DNA of 20,910 nucleotides from a virus. Of this stretch, positions 1-7,693 are shown one piece after another (the stretch's first letter is position 1; each line of letters opens with the position of its first letter). The position numbers and the translations under genes were made by a program. Location of the stretch: the IMG/VR virus record IMGVR_UViG_3300045919_000358, positions 1-20,910 of that record; one strand, written 5' to 3'. Below the pieces are notes generated by a model that saw only the letters and a list, made by a program, of their open reading frames with translations, did no database searches and had not been told where the DNA came from.

Positions 1-2187
1 GCCGAGGAGACCGCCGCCAAACTGCCGCAGACCAAGGCAGAATCGAACCGCGGGCGCACGATGATGGAGTCGGCTTGGATTAGGACGAAGTCGCAACTGC
101 GCTCGTTCCAGGCGTCCTTGCTCAAGGTCGAGCAGATGATGGACTGGCTCGATCACTACAACAGCAACGGGGTTTTCAACCGTCTGGTGTTCAAGAAAAT
201 CGCCGACGCCGAAGGGCGACGCAACGACCTCGACCTCAAGGTCAGCAAACAGTTTGAGGCGTTCGTCCGCGGGGTGCCGAAAGAACTCCTGAAGAACAAC
301 CGCGGCATCCTCGAGATCCCCGGCGTCATCGACGGCATCACCGGCGAGACCCAGCGGCTGACTTGGGAGCAGAAAATTTCGCTGGCCGGAATCCGTGGGG
401 ACGCCGGCCACTTTGCGAAACTTCTGAAAGGCGAGAAGTGGGACGCGGCCGCGGTGCATGACTTCCTCGACAAGAACATGACGCCCGAGGAGTGGGCTTT
501 CGTTCGCGGGCTCGCGAGCACGTTCCAGGAACTTTTCCCGCTGAAGCAGGACATGCTGCGCGCGATGGGCGGCAGCGCCGCCAAAGCGGTGGACCGCATC
601 CCATTCGACACCCAGCACGGCCAGCAGCCTGGGTGGTACTGGCCTATCACCTACGACCCGGCCCGGTCCTGGAGCGTGAAGGAGCGGCACGCGGCGCATG
701 AAGCGTCCCTATTTGAGGACAACATATTCAGCCGGGCTGATACCGGCACCGGTCGGGAGATGACCCGGAACGAAAACTACGCGAAGCCGATGCTGCTCTC
801 GATCGAGACCCTCGCGCGCACGCTGAAGGACGAAGTCCGCGATATCACCATGCGGCAGGCTGTCGTTGAAACTGATCGGTTCGTGTCGCACCCGCAGGTT
901 CGGCGCGCGATCATCGGGGCGCTGTCCGAGGAGCATTACTCCCTGCTGAACAAGTGGCTGCTGTCGATCGCCAACGACGCGGCTGCCCGGCCCAGCGACC
1001 TGCAATTCTGGGACAACCTGGCGCACGGGGTCCGCACCCGCACCACGATGGTCGGGCTGGGCCTGCGGCTATCCACGATGGTGATGCACGGATCGACCGC
1101 GGCGCTGGAGTCGGTCGCCGAGGCGGGCGCCAAGACGATGGCGAAGGGGCTGTTCAACGTGAACACTGCCGCGGCGCTGACGACGATCGGGCCGGAATTC
1201 ATGCAGCGCGGCCTCGAGACCATGTTCCGTGGTACGAACTTTGAATCGAACCGGGACTTCATCTTTGAGAAGTCTGCCGAAATGCGGCACCGCTCGACCG
1301 AGTTTGAGCGTGACGTCCGGGAGAAGCTGCGCGAGATCCAGATCGAATTGATGAACCCGGCCACAAGCGCAGTGCGTCGGGCCCAGCTGGCAATCCAGTC
1401 CCGGGCCTATAGCGGCATCGCGATGCTGGACATGGCGTCGGCGATCCCGACCTGGATGGGCGCCTACCTCAAGGCATCGACTCCTGAGGCGCGCGGCGGG
1501 CTGGGGCTGGGGGATGGACAAGCGGTCTATTTCGCCGACAAGACGGTGCGGAACGCGCACGGCGGCGCCGGCGTCAAGGACATGGCGGCGATCCAGCGGG
1601 GCCACGAGTGGCAGAAGCTGTTCACGATGTTTTACACATTCTGGAACCACAACGTGAACCGGCTAATGGACACGGCACGCCGTGCCGGCGAGCTCCCGGC
1701 GACCGCCGCGAGCGGGGACTGGGGAAAGTTCCGTGGTGATCTTGGCACCGTGATCCTGCGGTCGATGATTTATACGCTGGGCGTACAAGCGATCCACCAC
1801 ATGATGCACCCGCCGAAAGACACCGGCGACCCCGATTCCTGGCTCGCGTGGTTCGGCAAGACGATGGCTAGCTCGGCGTTCGGCGGCATCCCGATCGCGC
1901 GCGATGTCGCTGCCCACTACATCCAGGGCAAGGACTACGAGATGTCGCCGGTCGAAAGCATGATCCCAAACATCGACGCCTTCCTAAAAGACATGGAAGG
2001 CAACGGCAAGACGAACCACTACATCCAGCACGCCAGCAACGTCGCGGGCTACCTGACCGGGCTACCACTTGGGCAGGTCGGCGCGAGCGCGCAGTTCCTG
2101 TCCGATGTCTGGAGCGGGGAGCAGCGGCCCGAGGACATCACCGACTGGTGGAACGGGATGCTTCACGGGTCCACCCAAGCGCACTAA
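1..2187 (+). CDS. C-terminal part of a large virion (ejection/internal) protein, 5' partial
   Basis: The reading frame is open from the first base, so the gene starts upstream. The in-frame ATG at 61 has no ribosome binding site and is probably internal. The visible 728 residues are mostly helical, with charged stretches and a hydrophobic Ala/Gly-rich segment around residues 350-400. No catalytic motif was recognised. Very large proteins just before the tail fibre gene in podoviruses are usually internal virion or DNA-ejection proteins, or 'large polyvalent' proteins. The position fits that role, but it is inferred from context and not from a recognised domain. The gene ends 59 bp before the tail fibre gene on the same strand. 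Confidence 0.6.
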   Translation, partial: AEETAAKLPQTKAESNRGRTMMESAWIRTKSQLRSFQASLLKVEQMMDWLDHYNSNGVFNRLVFKKIADAEGRRNDLDLKVSKQFEAFVRGVPKELLKNNRGILEIPGVIDGITGETQRLTWEQKISLAGIRGDAGHFAKLLKGEKWDAAAVHDFLDKNMTPEEWAFVRGLASTFQELFPLKQDMLRAMGGSAAKAVDRIPFDTQHGQQPGWYWPITYDPARSWSVKERHAAHEASLFEDNIFSRADTGTGREMTRNENYAKPMLLSIETLARTLKDEVRDITMRQAVVETDRFVSHPQVRRAIIGALSEEHYSLLNKWLLSIANDAAARPSDLQFWDNLAHGVRTRTTMVGLGLRLSTMVMHGSTAALESVAEAGAKTMAKGLFNVNTAAALTTIGPEFMQRGLETMFRGTNFESNRDFIFEKSAEMRHRSTEFERDVREKLREIQIELMNPATSAVRRAQLAIQSRAYSGIAMLDMASAIPTWMGAYLKASTPEARGGLGLGDGQAVYFADKTVRNAHGGAGVKDMAAIQRGHEWQKLFTMFYTFWNHNVNRLMDTARRAGELPATAASGDWGKFRGDLGTVILRSMIYTLGVQAIHHMMHPPKDTGDPDSWLAWFGKTMASSAFGGIPIARDVAAHYIQGKDYEMSPVESMIPNIDAFLKDMEGNGKTNHYIQHASNVAGYLTGLPLGQVGASAQFLSDVWSGEQRPEDITDWWNGMLHGSTQAH

Positions 2188-2246
2188 TTCTCCATCGGCT
2201 CGCAAGGGCCACAGACAATTCCGGCAGCGGATAGCGGGGTTATAGA

Positions 2247-3935
2247 ATGACCATCTCCAGCACCAGCACTCGCAAGTCGATCGCCACCGGCAACGGCGTG
2301 ACGACCGCGTTTCCATTCTCGTTCAAGGTCTTCACAACCGCTGACGTGCTGGTCGTTCTCACCGACCTAAGCTTGGTCGAGACCACCCAGACCCTGACCT
2401 CGCAGTACACCGTGTTGCTGAACACGGACCAGGACAGCAACCCTGGTGGTACGGTGACGATGGTGGCGGCCCCCGCCACCGGGTATCTGCTCACGGTCGC
2501 ATCCCAAGTAGCCCAGACCCAGGGCGTACTGCTCACAAGCGCGGGCGGGTTCTTCCCGGAAGTGATCAATACCGCGCTCGACAAGGCGACGGTCCTGGTC
2601 CAGGACCTGCAGGAGAAGATCGGCCGCGCGCTGCTCACGAACATCTCGTCCAGCATCACGCCGTCGGCGCTGGTCGCCCAGCTGCAGGGCTACGTGACTG
2701 CCGCCGGCACGAGCGCAAGCAACGCAGCTACCAGCGCGACGAACGCGGCCGCCAGCGCCGTCAGCGCAGCGGCGAGCTTGGCGTCCGTGATCGCGGCTGC
2801 GGTGACGAACACCAGCACCAACGTGTTCAGCAACAAGACCCTGCTCGCCAGCGGGCCGAACACCGTCGAGGCCACCTCTGGCCCCGGGGCTTCGCAGCTT
2901 GGCAACCGCAACCGAATCCAGAACGGTGAATGTCTGGTGCAGCAAAGGACCGCCGTTGGCGGAATAACTGGTGCTACTGCTGGAGTAACAAGCGGGATTT
3001 ATGGAGCAGTTGATAGGTTTGGGTTTGCATTGGGGAATGCGGCCGTCACTGGAGTTTTTAACATTGGTGCTTCAAACCTTGTTATTAATTCAAACACTAC
3101 ACCGTGCGTTTTGGTGACATGCGCAACGGCATACACGCCAACGTCAACGAATTCAGTTACCCCTATATTCCAAAGAATAGAAGGTAACAATTCTTTTGAT
3201 TTGAACAACAGCCCGGCTTCTCTTTCGTTTTGGTTCCAGGGAACGGTTGCAGGAAACTACGCGGTTCAGATTACGGACTCCACAGGAAGCCAGTCGTATT
3301 CGACAACTTTTGCGTATGCTGTTGGGGGCGCTCCGCAATATGTTTCCATATCGGTTCCTACGTTACCGGCGTTGACAGGTAACGTAAAAGGCACTGGAAC
3401 AGGCTTGCAAGTGCTTATTGGTGCTGTCGGAGGATCAGCGGCAACCGGATCGTGGGTGTCTAGCTACGTTGCAGGCGTTGCAGGCGTAGTGAACTGGTGC
3501 GGCACCAACGGGAATTACATTGCAGCCACGAGAATTCAGCTTGAGCCTGGATCTACTGCCACTCCGTTTGAGGTACGCGATATTGGTGACGAACTGCGCC
3601 GGTGCCAGCGTTATTACACTAAGTCATACAACGATGGAGTCGCACCAGGCACTGCATCGGCTTCGTCTTACATTGGCATGACTTGTAGCGGAGCCGCGAC
3701 TCAACTGTTTGGTAACGTGTTATTTCCGGTAACGATGAGAATAACACCCACAGTTAGTTTATATTCGTTCGCAGGTACGGCAAATGTTTTGAGTAATAAC
3801 GCTGGCGTTGATCAGGCAGGAACCGCAGCGGTTTCCGTTGTCACTTCAAAAGCATTTTCCGCCGGGTCGAATTCTTCGGCGCTGACTCTTGGAACGGTAT
3901 ACCTAGCCAACTATGTTGCGAGCGCGGAACTGTAA
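2247..3935 (+). CDS. Tail fibre protein with T7 gp17-like N-terminus and swapped receptor-binding C-terminus
   Basis: This 562-aa protein probably attaches to the tail through its N-terminus and binds the host receptor through its C-terminus. Residues 1-135 match the podovirus fibre N-terminal pattern: GNGVTTAFPFSFKVF, a TVTMVAAPATGY strand, and an ALDKATVLVQDLQEKIGRAL helix. Residues 150-190 are an Ala/Ser/Thr-rich tail-repeat segment. From about residue 222, RNRIQNGECLVQQRT begins a C-terminal module of the type usually read as NRIINGDF...QRG. It ends with RIQLEPGSTATPFEVRD and RRCQRYY, typical of fibre carbohydrate-binding modules. GC content falls sharply from about 2918 to 3925, so the C-terminal module looks horizontally acquired. 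The stop overlaps the next start by one base (TAATG). Confidence 0.88.
   Translation: MTISSTSTRKSIATGNGVTTAFPFSFKVFTTADVLVVLTDLSLVETTQTLTSQYTVLLNTDQDSNPGGTVTMVAAPATGYLLTVASQVAQTQGVLLTSAGGFFPEVINTALDKATVLVQDLQEKIGRALLTNISSSITPSALVAQLQGYVTAAGTSASNAATSATNAAASAVSAAASLASVIAAAVTNTSTNVFSNKTLLASGPNTVEATSGPGASQLGNRNRIQNGECLVQQRTAVGGITGATAGVTSGIYGAVDRFGFALGNAAVTGVFNIGASNLVINSNTTPCVLVTCATAYTPTSTNSVTPIFQRIEGNNSFDLNNSPASLSFWFQGTVAGNYAVQITDSTGSQSYSTTFAYAVGGAPQYVSISVPTLPALTGNVKGTGTGLQVLIGAVGGSAATGSWVSSYVAGVAGVVNWCGTNGNYIAATRIQLEPGSTATPFEVRDIGDELRRCQRYYTKSYNDGVAPGTASASSYIGMTCSGAATQLFGNVLFPVTMRITPTVSLYSFAGTANVLSNNAGVDQAGTAAVSVVTSKAFSAGSNSSALTLGTVYLANYVASAEL
2918..3925 (+). other. Low-GC segment encoding the fibre C-terminal module
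   Basis: Base composition drops from the high-GC background to about half GC across this stretch, with many A/T-ending codons (ATA, AGA, TTA, AAT) that are scarce in flanking genes. The left edge falls on the conserved RNRIQNGE linker. The right edge lies just before the stop codon, after which GC returns to background. This is what a modular exchange of the receptor-binding domain would leave. It does not form a separate gene. Confidence 0.7.
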
Positions 3936-4468
3936 TGGCCCGCTACCTGCTGCTTGCCGTCACCGGCCTGCTGTTCAGCCTGATGGCGCAAATCCTGGCC
4001 CCGCTGCTCTCTCTGTTCACAGCCAATGGCTGGCCGAGCCGGGGCGCGTGGTTCTGGACTCCCGACAACGACCCCTACGGCGACCGCTCCGACTGGACCG
4101 CTCTCCCCGTCGGCAGTTACCGGCGGCGCGTACGGTGGCTGTGGCGGAACCCCGCCTATGGATTCGACGCAACCGTTCTCGCTGTGCCTCTGCAGCCTGG
4201 GGACTCGCTCGTTACCTACGGGTATGCCAATAACCTGGGCACCGGCCCCGACCACCCAGGCGCATCCGGCACCCAGACCCGGAAAGTGTTTCGAATCGAC
4301 ACCTTGATTGCGTGGGAGTGGTACAGGGTCTGGGCCTACAGCACCGGCTACTGCGTGCGCATGCGCTTCGGTTGGAAAATTCCCATCGGTCCTGACGGTG
4401 GCATCGACACGACGCGGCCCGCTCCGCTGGTCTTCAGCTTCAATCCTTTCATGGGGTTCGCCAAGTGA
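3935..4468 (+). CDS. DUF7338-like phage protein with N-terminal membrane segment
   Basis: A 177-aa protein. Residues 3-28 (YLLLAVTGLLFSLMAQILAP and onward) form a membrane segment or uncleaved signal. The rest is rich in Trp, Tyr and Pro, for example GAWFWTPDNDPYGD and WLWRNPAYGFDATVL. The W-F-W-T-P-D-N-D-P and RWLWRNPAYGF patterns recall the DUF7338 family of phage late genes, whose function is unknown. It sits between the tail fibre and the holin-like gene, which suggests a role in lysis or at the cell envelope, but nothing catalytic can be seen. The start overlaps the fibre stop by one base, and the stop overlaps the next GTG start. Confidence 0.7.
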   Translation: MARYLLLAVTGLLFSLMAQILAPLLSLFTANGWPSRGAWFWTPDNDPYGDRSDWTALPVGSYRRRVRWLWRNPAYGFDATVLAVPLQPGDSLVTYGYANNLGTGPDHPGASGTQTRKVFRIDTLIAWEWYRVWAYSTGYCVRMRFGWKIPIGPDGGIDTTRPAPLVFSFNPFMGFAK

Positions 4469-4620
4469 ATGACCACAAAGATGCATTCCAAATCACGTTG
4501 GCGATGACCCTTGCGGTGATTTCGCACATGACCCTAGACGATTGGACAAAGGTAGTCGTAATCACCTGCGCGGTCGGCAACCTAGCCATCTCGTTCTTGC
4601 GCTGGAGGTTCCCGAAATGA
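4465..4620 (+). CDS. Small two-helix membrane protein, candidate holin
   Basis: A 51-aa reading frame starts at a GTG that overlaps the previous stop (GTGA) and ends in an ATGA overlap with the next gene. Residues 8-24 (FQITLAMTLAVISHMTL) and 29-46 (KVVVITCAVGNLAISFLR) are hydrophobic and separated by a short polar turn (DDWT). A basic tail (RWRFPK) follows. The size and two-helix layout match small phage holins, which make inner-membrane holes for lysis. There is no sequence signature that proves it. The 3TM gene at 5254 is a second holin candidate, so one may be an antiholin. Confidence 0.6.
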   Translation: MNDHKDAFQITLAMTLAVISHMTLDDWTKVVVITCAVGNLAISFLRWRFPK

Positions 4621-5054
4621 AGGTCCTCTACATCGAGCGCGGCCGTAGCACCGATGAGGGCACCTTCGGGAATGCGGTCATGGGCGATCTGCAGTGGATC
4701 TCGCTGGAACTCCCGGACCGCGGCAACTGCACCGGCATATCGTGCATCCCTGCCGGCCACTACACGGCAGTCCGCAAGCACTCCGACCATTTTGGCTATG
4801 ACGTGTTCCTGCTGCAGGGCGTGCCAGGCAGAACCAATGTCGAGATCCACCGCGCGAACTTTGCTGGCGACACGACCAAGGGCTGGCACTCCGATCTGCT
4901 GGGGTGCATCGCGCTCGGCATGCACCAAGGACTGATGCAGTCCCCCGACGGAAAAATGCAGCAGGCCATCTACTCGTCGAGGGTGGCGCTCGACCAGCTG
5001 ATGGCGGACGCCGGCGACATGATCGAGGTCTACATCAAGGACGCGCCGACGTGA
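4617..5054 (+). CDS. DUF5675 family protein in the lysis region
   Basis: A 145-aa protein. The ATG at 4617 forms ATGA with the previous stop, so longer in-frame starts upstream are not used here. Recognisable DUF5675 features are an early E-R-G-x-S-T-D-E-G-T-F-G stretch, an ELPDRGNCTGISCIPAG core, and VEIHRANFAGD (His78) followed by LLGCIALG (Cys97). The family is common in phages and has no proven function. The late His and Cys, with Ser92, loosely resemble the H...(S)HGC arrangement of YkuD L,D-transpeptidases, but the SHGC motif itself is absent, so this is only a suggestion. It lies among membrane and holin genes, where an endolysin would normally sit. Confidence 0.75.
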   Translation: MKVLYIERGRSTDEGTFGNAVMGDLQWISLELPDRGNCTGISCIPAGHYTAVRKHSDHFGYDVFLLQGVPGRTNVEIHRANFAGDTTKGWHSDLLGCIALGMHQGLMQSPDGKMQQAIYSSRVALDQLMADAGDMIEVYIKDAPT

Positions 5055-5254
5055 AGCACTCGGCGGGTGACGGGTTTAGCTTCCGCGGCTCACCCCAACC
5101 CCGCCGGCTGGCCGACTTCGATCCCAAACAAATCCGCAGCAACGCCAGATCCGACCTGATCTGGGCGCTGTTCTCTCACTCGGTCCTGGGGGTCGTGCTG
5201 GGGCTGATGTTCCTAATCCTGGCAGCACTTGACCATATCGCAGGAGACCACTGA
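5051..5254 (+). CDS. Small protein with one C-terminal membrane helix
   Basis: A 67-aa protein starts at a GTG overlapping the previous stop (GTGA) and ends in a TGATG overlap with the next gene. The first 38 residues are polar and basic (RGSPQPRRLADFDPKQIRSN). Residues 39-62 (LIWALFSHSVLGVVLGLMFL and onward) are a strong membrane helix with a short tail. It is not recognised as a member of a named family. Its place between DUF5675 and the 3TM holin-like gene suggests a lysis accessory role, such as an antiholin or a regulator. It has no lipobox or coiled coil that would mark it as a spanin. Confidence 0.6.
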   Translation: MKHSAGDGFSFRGSPQPRRLADFDPKQIRSNARSDLIWALFSHSVLGVVLGLMFLILAALDHIAGDH

Positions 5255-5748
5255 TGGACTGGAAGACCGTACTAGGTAGCATCGCTCCAACCCTCGCTAC
5301 GGCCCTTGGCGGACCGCTGGCTGGCCTCGCGGTTGAGCAGTTGGGCAAGACGCTTGGCATCGACACGCCCACGGCCAAGAGTATCCAAACCGCGCTAGAA
5401 GCGTCGCAACTTTCGGCAGATCAGATCGCCGCGATCAAGCAAGCCGAGATTGCGCTGAAAGTGAAGATGCGCGAACTCGACATCCAGGAAGAATCACTCG
5501 GCCTGAACGACCGCTCCGACGCCCGCAACGCCAACGTCAAGGGCGGGGTCCAGGTCCAACTATTCTGGCTGTCGGTGCTGATCCTCGCCGGCACGGTCGG
5601 GACCGAGATCGCTGTTCTTTTTCATGGCTACCCGACCACGATCCCTGAGCTTGTTGTCGGCCGGGTGCTGGGTCTGCTGGACTCGATCGCGCTGATGGTC
5701 CTGGCGTACTGGTACGGGTCTGGCCCGACGCCCGTACCCCCAAAGTGA
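5254..5748 (+). CDS. Holin-like protein of the 3TM (GTA holin) type
   Basis: A 164-aa protein. The N-terminus (IAPTLATALGGPLAGLAVEQ, residues 10-29) is a hydrophobic Gly/Ala-rich segment. A charged helical middle follows with the sequence LNDRSDARN (84-92). Two strong membrane helices come next, at about 101-124 (VQLFWLSVLILAGTVGTEIA) and 134-154. The ALGGPLAG and DRSDAR elements followed by two helices fit the '3TM holin' family known from gene-transfer agents and phages. Such a protein would permeabilise the inner membrane at lysis. The ATG overlaps the preceding TGA by one base. No muramidase gene follows. Confidence 0.7.
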   Translation: MDWKTVLGSIAPTLATALGGPLAGLAVEQLGKTLGIDTPTAKSIQTALEASQLSADQIAAIKQAEIALKVKMRELDIQEESLGLNDRSDARNANVKGGVQVQLFWLSVLILAGTVGTEIAVLFHGYPTTIPELVVGRVLGLLDSIALMVLAYWYGSGPTPVPPK

Positions 5749-5771
5749 AAGGAGGCATAGGCGGAACCGGA

Positions 5772-5790
5772 TTTATGTCAGCACCATAAA
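5772..5790. repeat. Short inverted repeat in a 72-bp intergenic gap
   Basis: TTTATG (5772-5777) and CATAAA (5785-5790) form a 6-bp inverted repeat with a 7-nt loop, between the 3TM holin-like gene and the Cys-rich gene. There is no T-run after it, so it is not an obvious terminator. The gap also contains AAGGA ahead of the 5821 start. Confidence 0.25.
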
Positions 5791-5820
5791 CGCAATAAAC
5801 TCCCTACAAGGACCGCGCCA

Positions 5821-6009
5821 ATGGCGACCGAACGACCTGTCTGTGAGCAGTGCCGTTTCTTCCACCCTCCCGCAAGCCGGAAAGAATCCGGCATCTGCCA
5901 CCTATCCCCGTCCCTGGTAGCCTTCATTGATGGCGAGCCGAAGACCGTCCCGCGCCCGACCGCTGACGTAGACGATGTGGCCTGCAGCGAATTCGAGGGC
6001 CTCCACTGA
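5821..6009 (+). CDS. Small Cys-rich (probable zinc-binding) phage protein
   Basis: A 62-aa protein with a CEQC knuckle at residues 8-11, a Cys in GICHLSP (about residue 27) and a last Cys in DDVACSEFEG near the C-terminus. The order C-x2-C-R-F-F-H ... C-H-L-S-P ... C-S-E-F is typical of a small phage protein family with four conserved cysteines that probably hold one zinc. Its function is unknown. AAGGA lies about 8 nt before the ATG. The stop overlaps the next ATG (TGATG), so it is co-translated with the metallophosphoesterase gene. Confidence 0.65.
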   Translation: MATERPVCEQCRFFHPPASRKESGICHLSPSLVAFIDGEPKTVPRPTADVDDVACSEFEGLH

Positions 6010-7034
6010 TGGACTCATTCAAGCAGGACGATCTGCGCGAGGCGCAGGACGCACTCGCGGTGGGCGGGTCCATATCTGAGGGCGCCCGACTGCTGGGGAT
6101 CTCTCGGTCATCCATGCAACGCCGGCTGAAAGTGGCCCAGGCAAGGCCACAACCCCCGCTGCAGTCAGTCCATGTCGATTACCCGGCGTCGCCAGACGAG
6201 CCGCTCGAGGACCTGATCAATCGGAAGAAAGCACAGTTCGGACGCGGCAAGGCCCACAAGGACGCGAGCGAGCTGATCCACGTCAAGGTTAAGGAGCGCG
6301 GCCCGTTCGGAATTCTGGTGTTCGGCGATCCCCACATCGACAACGACGGGTGCGACATCACAGCACTTGAGCGGGATCTCGACGTCATCACTGCCCCGAC
6401 CGGGATCTACGGGCTGAACCTGGGCGACCTGACCGACAACTGGGTCGGCCGGCTGGCGCGGCTGTACGCTGAGTCCAGCACCAAGGCATCAGATGGCGTC
6501 CGGCTCATGGAGTGGATGCTGAAGGGCCGGCGCTGGCTCGCGGTGCTGGGTGGAAACCACGACGGGTGGCAGGGCACCGACCTGATCCAGTGGATGCTAC
6601 GGCAGGGCAATTCCCAGCTGTCGATGCACGGAGTCCGGCTGCAGCTGAACTTCCCCAAGGGCGACCCGATCCGCATCCACGCTCGTCACGATTTCCGTGG
6701 GCACTCAATGTACAACCCGACCCACGGCCTGGTGCGCGAAACCCGGGAAGGTTACCGCGACCATCTACTGCTGGCCGGCCACCGTCACATCGACCATTAC
6801 CAGATCCTCCCGCATAAGGCGGCGGGGTTTCCTATGCACATGGCCCGGGTATCTGGATACAAAATCCTGGATGGCTATGCAGATGAACTCGGCCTGCACG
6901 AGTCCCGACTCGCGCCCTCGGTATGCTTCGTCATCCAGCCGGAACACCATCTCCCGGTCGAGCGCATCAAACCCTTCTGGGATGCGTTGGAAGCGGAGGC
7001 ATACCTCAAGTGGCTACGGACACGCGCCGCGTGA
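6009..7034 (+). CDS. Metallophosphoesterase with N-terminal helix-turn-helix
   Basis: A 341-aa protein. Residues 10-43 form a helix-turn-helix (SISEGARLLGISRSSMQRRL). The catalytic domain runs from about 100 to 300 with all metal-binding blocks: GDPHID (Asp107, His109), NLGDLTDN (Asp140, Asn144), GGNHDG (Asn183, His184), HARHD (His224, His227) and AGHRHID (His258, His260). This is a calcineurin-like phosphoesterase that would use two metals to cleave a phosphodiester or phosphomonoester. The HTH suggests it acts on DNA, but the substrate cannot be read from the sequence. The metal site looks intact. It overlaps both neighbours, by TGATG upstream and GTGA downstream. Confidence 0.85.
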   Translation: MDSFKQDDLREAQDALAVGGSISEGARLLGISRSSMQRRLKVAQARPQPPLQSVHVDYPASPDEPLEDLINRKKAQFGRGKAHKDASELIHVKVKERGPFGILVFGDPHIDNDGCDITALERDLDVITAPTGIYGLNLGDLTDNWVGRLARLYAESSTKASDGVRLMEWMLKGRRWLAVLGGNHDGWQGTDLIQWMLRQGNSQLSMHGVRLQLNFPKGDPIRIHARHDFRGHSMYNPTHGLVRETREGYRDHLLLAGHRHIDHYQILPHKAAGFPMHMARVSGYKILDGYADELGLHESRLAPSVCFVIQPEHHLPVERIKPFWDALEAEAYLKWLRTRAA

Positions 7035-7270
7035 CGCGCTACGCGGTCAAGCTGAGCGGCCGGGTACGGGCGACGGTCTTTGCTGAGTGCCCTTGGCACG
7101 AAGCACCGGGGCAGCACCTCGAGGTAGACCTCGCCACCCTGGTGGTCCGCTGCAAAGCATGCGGCCGCTCCGGGGTGGTCGAGGACGTCGTCAAGTCCTG
7201 GGCGATCGTGCGGCTGGTATCCACCTACCAGCCGGGCACACTCGTGTCCCCGAACAAACCGCTGGGGTGA
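7031..7270 (+). CDS. Small zinc-ribbon protein resembling a stand-alone primase CHC2 finger
   Basis: A 79-aa protein starts at a GTG overlapping the metallophosphoesterase stop (GTGA). Residues 20-50 read CPWHE ... VRCKACGRSGVVEDVV. This is a C-x2-H ... C-x2-C layout very like the CHC2 zinc finger of DnaG-type primases (CPFH...CFxCGxxGD). There is no catalytic primase domain, so it would be an isolated nucleic-acid-binding finger. The larger primase-helicase at 18107 has its own Cys/His cluster. The stop codon directly abuts the stop of the convergent gene at 7271. Confidence 0.6.
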   Translation: MTRYAVKLSGRVRATVFAECPWHEAPGQHLEVDLATLVVRCKACGRSGVVEDVVKSWAIVRLVSTYQPGTLVSPNKPLG

Positions 7271-7693
7271 TCACCGTTTAGCAAACTCGTGATCGTTCGA
7301 CGCGTACTCGGCGGCCTTTAGTTGGATCTCAAGCCGTTTTCGGAGCTCGGCGTTCTCCTTTTTGAGGGCGCGGATCTGACCGTGCAGGTACGGCAGCGCC
7401 AGTAAGTCCCCGGTGTGGAAGGGTTCTCCTGCCGGGGAGCACAGATTCCCGTCGCTGTCGAAGCCCCAGCCTTCCCATGTCCGGCACTCCATCCCAGGCA
7501 GCCGCATCATGACGATCGCGTTTAGTGCGATACGCACCGCTTCGGGTGGCTCGGTCTGCTTTTCCCGCCACCGGACCACGGTAGTGCGGTACACATTTAG
7601 CGCGGTTGCAGTATTGTCAATCCCATACAAGTCAATCAATTCAATGACTTGCGCCCACTTTTGTTCCCGTCGTCGTTCGCGCACGTTTAGCAT
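7271..7693 (-). CDS. DUF3653-like phage regulator with HTH and C-terminal coiled coil
   Basis: A 140-aa protein. The frame is open upstream to 7843, but those residues are encoded by a promoter-like AT-rich gap. The ATG at 7693 (MLNVRERRREQKW) is the sensible start, although its GAGGGA sits unusually close. Residues 10-45 form an HTH-like segment (IELIDLYGIDNTATALNVYRT). Then come MMRLPGMECRTWEGWGFD and a DGNLCSPAGEPFHTGDL block, close to the DUF3653 pattern found in phages of xanthomonads and relatives. Residues 100-130 are a coiled coil (IRALKKENAELRKRLE). A DNA-binding regulatory role is likely. It is the last gene of the leftward block. Confidence 0.6.
   Translation of the reverse strand: MLNVRERRREQKWAQVIELIDLYGIDNTATALNVYRTTVVRWREKQTEPPEAVRIALNAIVMMRLPGMECRTWEGWGFDSDGNLCSPAGEPFHTGDLLALPYLHGQIRALKKENAELRKRLEIQLKAAEYASNDHEFAKR

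Noticed and set aside
2918-3935. Fibre C-terminus considered as a diversity-generating retroelement target
   Set aside because: No reverse transcriptase gene or template repeat was seen anywhere in the window.
4542-4616. Upstream in-frame start for the DUF5675 gene
   Set aside because: It would overlap the two-helix gene by about 80 bp, while the ATG at 4617 gives a clean ATGA junction and matches where the family sequence begins.
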